Assembly (NCBI RefSeq): GCF_024055715.1
Contig: NZ_JAMXMV010000003.1
Coordinates: forward strand, 248,001-312,000
Origin: Actinoallomurus soli
Lineage (GTDB): Bacteria; Actinomycetota; Actinomycetes; Streptosporangiales; Streptosporangiaceae
Length of the DNA stretch: 64,000 nt
Direction of reading: 5' to 3'
A model generated the notes under the pieces. It saw only the letters and a list, made by a program, of their open reading frames with translations, was not told where the DNA came from and made no database searches. Shown one piece after another: positions 60,450 through 64,000 of this stretch. The translations under genes and the position numbers were made by a program. Positions within the stretch are counted from its first letter, which is position 1; the number at the start of each line of letters is the position of its first letter.

Positions 60450-61886
60450 ATGAACGCAGACCGCGCGCGCCGCCGACGGCGGATGCCGCTGCTGGTCGGC
60501 CTCGCAGCCGTGATCGGCGCCGGCGGCGTCGCCCTGGCGACCGGCGGCGCGAGCACCGGCGGCCTGATGGCGGCGAGCGGCTCGGCCGACACCGCCTCCG
60601 TACGGGCCGCGTACCGCACCGTCTCCTCCTGGGACACCGGCTACACCGGCCAGTACACGCTGACCAACGGCGGCACCGACACCGTGCACGGCTGGGACCT
60701 GTCCTTCGACCTGCCGGCCGGAGCGAAGGTGACGAGTCTGTGGAACGGCGTGTCCCACCAGGACGGCACGCACGTCACGGTGAAGAACGAGAGCTGGAAC
60801 ACCGACCTCGCGCCCGGCCAGGAGCGGCAGGTCGGGTTCACCGTGGACGGCAAGGCGGCGGCCCCGACCGCCTGCCAGGTCAACGGCGCCTCCTGCTCCG
60901 GTGACGGCGCGCCCGCGCCCTCCCCCACCACGAGCACTCCCGCCCCGCCGTCGACCCCGCCCTCGGATCCGCCGACCACCCCGCCGTCCTCGTCGAGCGG
61001 CGGCTTCGCGCCGTACGTCGACGTGGGCCTCTACCCGCCGTTCGACCTGACCGGCACGGCCGCCAAGACGGGCGTCACGACGTTCAACCTGGCCTTCATC
61101 GTGGCCGGCGGCGGCTGCACGCCCAAGTGGGGCGGCTCCCAGGCGCTCGCCGACAACGACGTCGCCAAGCAGATCGGCGCGCTGCGCACGGCCGGCGGTG
61201 ACGTCCGCGTGTCGTTCGGCGGCGCCAACGGCACCGAACTCGCCCAGGCGTGCTCCGACGCGGGAACGCTCGCGTCCGCGTACAGGCAGGTCATCGACGC
61301 GTTCAAGCTGAAGAAGGTCGACTTCGACGTCGAGGGCGCCGCGATCGCCGACCAGGCCGCCAACGGCCGGCGCGCCCAGGCGATCGCCACGCTGCAGAAG
61401 CAGGTGCCGGGCCTGGACGTGTCGTTCACGCTGCCGGTCCTGCCGTCCGGGCTGACCCAGGACGGCGTGAACCTGCTGAAGAACGCCAGGCAGAACGGCG
61501 ACTCCGTCTCGGCCGTCAACATCATGGCGATGGACTACGGCGACGGCCAGGCACCGAACCCGAGCGGCAAGATGGGCGACTACGCCATCCAGGCGGCGAC
61601 CTCCACCGAGGCGCAGGTCCGTGACGCGCTCGGCCTGAGCAGCGCGTGGAGCCGGATCGCGGTCACCCCGATGATCGGCGTGAACGACACGAACACCGAG
61701 GTGTTCACCGTCGCCGACGCCAAGAAGCTCGCGGCCTTCGCCAAGCAGAAGAACCTCGCGTGGCTGTCGATGTGGTCGGCGACCCGCGACAAGGCGTGCC
61801 CCGGCGGACCGCAGCAGTGGGCGAGCGCCACCTGCAGCGGCGTCGCCCAGAACGACCTGGACTTCACCAGGGCGTTCACCGGCTGA
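60450..61886 (+). CDS. Secreted GH18 chitinase with CBM2-type binding domain
   Basis: 478 residues. Signal sequence with a very basic start (RARRRRR), a CBM2-like domain (about 50-150; VSSWDTGYTGQYTLTNGGTD), a Pro/Thr/Ser linker, and a GH18 catalytic domain from about 190. The catalytic DxDxE motif is Asp291-Asp293-Glu295 (VDFDVEG). All catalytic residues are intact. Degrades chitin outside the cell. A strong terminator follows. Confidence 0.93.
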   Translation: MNADRARRRRRMPLLVGLAAVIGAGGVALATGGASTGGLMAASGSADTASVRAAYRTVSSWDTGYTGQYTLTNGGTDTVHGWDLSFDLPAGAKVTSLWNGVSHQDGTHVTVKNESWNTDLAPGQERQVGFTVDGKAAAPTACQVNGASCSGDGAPAPSPTTSTPAPPSTPPSDPPTTPPSSSSGGFAPYVDVGLYPPFDLTGTAAKTGVTTFNLAFIVAGGGCTPKWGGSQALADNDVAKQIGALRTAGGDVRVSFGGANGTELAQACSDAGTLASAYRQVIDAFKLKKVDFDVEGAAIADQAANGRRAQAIATLQKQVPGLDVSFTLPVLPSGLTQDGVNLLKNARQNGDSVSAVNIMAMDYGDGQAPNPSGKMGDYAIQAATSTEAQVRDALGLSSAWSRIAVTPMIGVNDTNTEVFTVADAKKLAAFAKQKNLAWLSMWSATRDKACPGGPQQWASATCSGVAQNDLDFTRAFTG

Positions 61887-61908
61887 CCCGACTTTCCTCT
61901 CCCCGCTC

Positions 61909-61947
61909 CCTGGCGGGGCCGTGCAGCGCACGCACGGCCCCGCCAGG
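61909..61947 (+). terminator. Terminator of the chitinase gene
   Basis: CCTGGCGGGGCCGTGC (61909-61924) and GCACGGCCCCGCCAGG (61932-61947), a perfect 16-bp stem with a seven-base loop. Confidence 0.85.
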
Positions 61948-62031
61948 CCCCTGTCCGGGGGCGGGATGGATCACATGGCCGCGGTTCCCGCGCCCCGCCC
62001 CCGTGCTCATGGCTACCGTGGGAGGGCCGGT

Positions 62032-63276
62032 ATGAAGATCAACCGGTTACGTCGACCGAGGTTGCCTCCCGTGAACAATGAGAACGTCTCCCACCCGCCC
62101 TTCGCCGCGGAGCCGCCGCTCCGCCTGATCGTCACCGGCGGGGGGACCGGCGGCCACACCTACCCGGCCCTGACCGCGGTGCGGACCCTCCGGGCCCGGC
62201 TGCAGCGCTCGGGCCGCGCGCTGGAGGTGCTGTGGGTCGGCAAGGCCGACAGCCTCGAGTCGCGGGTCGCCGCCGGGGAGGGCATCCCCTTCGCCACGGT
62301 CGTCACCGGCAAGATCCGCCGCTCCAGCAACCCGATCAAGCTCCTGTCGCCGGCCAACGTGAAGGACATGCTCCGGGTCCCGCTGGGCGTGCTCCAGGCC
62401 CGGAAGATCATCAAGAGGTTCCGCCCGGACGTGGTGCTGGCCACGGGCGGCTACGTCGCCGTCCCGGTCGGGGTCGCCGCCGCCCGGCTGTGCCACCGTC
62501 CCCTGGTGGTCCACGAGCAGACGGTCCGGCTCGGCCTGGCCAACCGGAGCCTCGCCGGCCGGGCGACGCGCGTCGCCGTCTCCTCGGAATCGACCCTGCC
62601 GCTGCTGCCCGAGAAGACCCGCGCGAACGCCGTGGTCACCGGCAACCCGGTACGGCCGGAGGTCCTCCAGGGACGGCCGGAGAAGGCGGTCCACGCGCTG
62701 AACCTGCACGGTTTCGACCCGCACCGCCCGACCGTGTACGTCACCGGCGGCGCGCAGGGGTCGCAGCAGATCAACACCCTCGTCGCCGGCATCCTGCCGT
62801 GGCTGCTGTCCCGCGCCAACGTCATCCACCAGTGCGGGCCGGACAACCTCGCCGGCCTCCGGCAGCACACCGCGTCCCTGCCGCAGGAGCTCGCGGCCCG
62901 CTACCTGCTCACCGACTACGTCGGCCCGGAGCTGCCCGACGTCCTCGCGCTGGCCGACGTGGTCATCTCCCGGAGCGGCGCCGGCACGATCGCCGAGCTC
63001 ACCGCCCTGGGCAAGGCCGCCGTGTTCATCCCGCTCGCCTCCGCGGCGGGCGACGAGCAGGCGCACAACGCGCGTCACCTGCAGGAGACCGGCGCCGCCG
63101 TCGCCCTGCTCGGGGAGGCGACGCCGCAGACCCTCGGCGCCGCGGTGGATCCGCTGCTCTCCGACCCGGCCCGGCGGGTCGCCATGGCCGAACGGGCCCG
63201 CGCCGCAGGACGCCCGGACGCCGCCGACCGGCTCGTCGATGTCCTCTTGTCCGTCGTGACCCCCGGAGCTCACTGA
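62032..63276 (+). CDS. MurG-like glycosyltransferase outside the cell-division cluster
   Basis: 414 residues, GT28 fold. The N-terminal GGGTGGHTYPALTAV loop binds the lipid-linked acceptor. VLATGGYVAVPVGVAA, YVTGGAQGSQQIN and RSGAGTIAELTALGKAAVFI match MurG motifs for UDP-GlcNAc binding. ATG 62032 with GGAGGG five bases upstream. No mur, fts or mra genes are adjacent, so this is probably an additional MurG paralogue; it may act in lipid II synthesis or a related glycan pathway. Confidence 0.85.
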   Translation: MKINRLRRPRLPPVNNENVSHPPFAAEPPLRLIVTGGGTGGHTYPALTAVRTLRARLQRSGRALEVLWVGKADSLESRVAAGEGIPFATVVTGKIRRSSNPIKLLSPANVKDMLRVPLGVLQARKIIKRFRPDVVLATGGYVAVPVGVAAARLCHRPLVVHEQTVRLGLANRSLAGRATRVAVSSESTLPLLPEKTRANAVVTGNPVRPEVLQGRPEKAVHALNLHGFDPHRPTVYVTGGAQGSQQINTLVAGILPWLLSRANVIHQCGPDNLAGLRQHTASLPQELAARYLLTDYVGPELPDVLALADVVISRSGAGTIAELTALGKAAVFIPLASAAGDEQAHNARHLQETGAAVALLGEATPQTLGAAVDPLLSDPARRVAMAERARAAGRPDAADRLVDVLLSVVTPGAH

Positions 63277-63318
63277 GCCTTCCGGGGCGTGGAGGAGTCC
63301 GAAGGAGCGCCGAGCCGC

Positions 63319-64000
63319 ATGGACGGATTCACGGCTCATTCCGAGGCCATCGGCGACGCGGCCCGCGGCGCCGATGCCCTGGCCTCCCGCGTCCAGGACA
63401 TCCACCGCACCACCGACGCCGTGGCGCACTCGCTGTCCGGTTCGCACCCGTGGGGGATCCTCAGGCCCGTACGAAGTGAGTTCCTGTCGCTGGCGGCCGA
63501 GTTCCAGCAGCACCTCGGCCACATGTCCGGTGCGATCGAGGGCGCGCGAGAACGCCTCCACACCATGGGGGCCCACTACTCCGCGACCGAGACGATGATC
63601 CTGCAGACCCTGGCCCTCGCGGGGCGCGACCACGGCAGCGGCCAGGAGGTCCGCCGGCTGAATCCGGCCTCGCGCTTCTACCGGGACCACCGGACCTGGA
63701 ACGGGGTCATCACCGCCCTTCCCCCGCCCTTCGGCGCGGCCGGGGCGGCCGCTCTCGACGCATGGCGCTTCACCGGCGACCTGACCAGCGACGACAAGTA
63801 CAACATCGGCACGGACATCGCCCTGCTGGCCACGGACGCCTCCTCGGCCTTCCTCGAGATCCGCGCCAACTACGACTTCCTCCTCGCCGATCCGATGGGC
63901 TTCCTGGTCCGCTACGGCCTCGGCTTCCTGCTCAACGCCTTCTACTGGACGAAGTGGGTCGTGGACTGGCTCACGGGAGATCCGATCGCCGTCGGACAGG
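63319..64000 (+). CDS. WXG100-like protein with C-terminal domain (cut by window edge)
   Basis: Open from ATG 63319 (GAAGGAG 11 bases upstream) to the end, 227 codons without a stop. The N-terminal 100 residues are helical with a WXG-like turn (SGSHPWGILRPV) and a second helix (FLSLAAEFQQHLGHMSGAIE). It continues with a region containing hydrophobic helices (LVRYGLGFLLNAFYWTKWVV). The layout of WXG domain plus long C-terminus is that of ESX effectors, like the genes at 5391 and 7162. The full length and tip are outside the window. Confidence 0.75.
   Translation, partial: MDGFTAHSEAIGDAARGADALASRVQDIHRTTDAVAHSLSGSHPWGILRPVRSEFLSLAAEFQQHLGHMSGAIEGARERLHTMGAHYSATETMILQTLALAGRDHGSGQEVRRLNPASRFYRDHRTWNGVITALPPPFGAAGAAALDAWRFTGDLTSDDKYNIGTDIALLATDASSAFLEIRANYDFLLADPMGFLVRYGLGFLLNAFYWTKWVVDWLTGDPIAVGQ

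Noticed and set aside
1-64000. Prophage, insertion sequence, tRNA or rRNA
   Set aside because: No transposase, integrase, phage structural gene, target-site duplication or RNA-gene pattern was seen.

Overview
The window is very GC-rich, with short intergenic gaps, many GTG starts and several leaderless-type promoters. Its marker genes are mycothiol synthase (mshD), GlnR, the sulfurtransferase/SseC pair, XRE-DUF397-ATPase cassettes and a CU044_5270-type protein. Together these point to a soil-type filamentous actinomycete (Streptomyces/Actinomadura-like). The exact genus is an inference.

Positions 1-12,545 are a type VII (ESX-like) secretion region. It holds the motor ATPase EccC, two rearranged copies of a three-family module (Pro/Thr-rich WXG-like protein, YbaB/EspL-like protein, 311-336 residue WXG-like effector candidate), the mycosin protease MycP, and a translationally coupled operon of three membrane-anchored proteins. 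Positions 13,804-21,728 are a polymorphic-toxin island. It holds an RHS protein with a barnase-like tip and its barstar-type immunity protein, preceded in the same run by WXG-like and double-YbaB genes. Next to it are a second small toxin candidate and a SUKH-like immunity candidate. The EccA-like giant AAA+ protein (40,569-45,248) and a truncated WXG protein at the right edge (63,319) belong to the same theme.

Positions 21,933-27,704 are conserved core: sulfurtransferase, SseC, DUF4395, thioredoxin, an ECF sigma/anti-sigma pair, an LmeA-like protein, a MoaD-like protein and GlnR. Positions 27,886-29,861 hold a WhiJ-type XRE/DUF397/ATPase cassette next to a decayed duplicate. Then come a TetR/SDR divergent pair with a large palindromic operator, two Tyr/Pro-rich membrane proteins, mshD, and the phosphate block (pstSCAB under a PHO box, pit with its DUF47 partner, then csoR).

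Positions 45,467-64,000 are mostly housekeeping and accessory metabolism: a sigma/CU044_5270 pair, gamma carbonic anhydrase, a DivIVA-like protein, peptide deformylase, a GNAT gene that has lost its start, SDR/TetR, a DHA2 exporter, ArfB, a crotonase/dehydrogenase pair, a two-component system, proline iminopeptidase, a GH18 chitinase and an extra MurG.

The most interesting points are the recurring WXG + YbaB + toxin association, the barnase/barstar-like pair, the small repeat-linked toxin/SUKH pair, and an approximately 50 bp inverted-repeat element found three times, each time between convergent genes. All calls come from reading the sequence; no searches were run.
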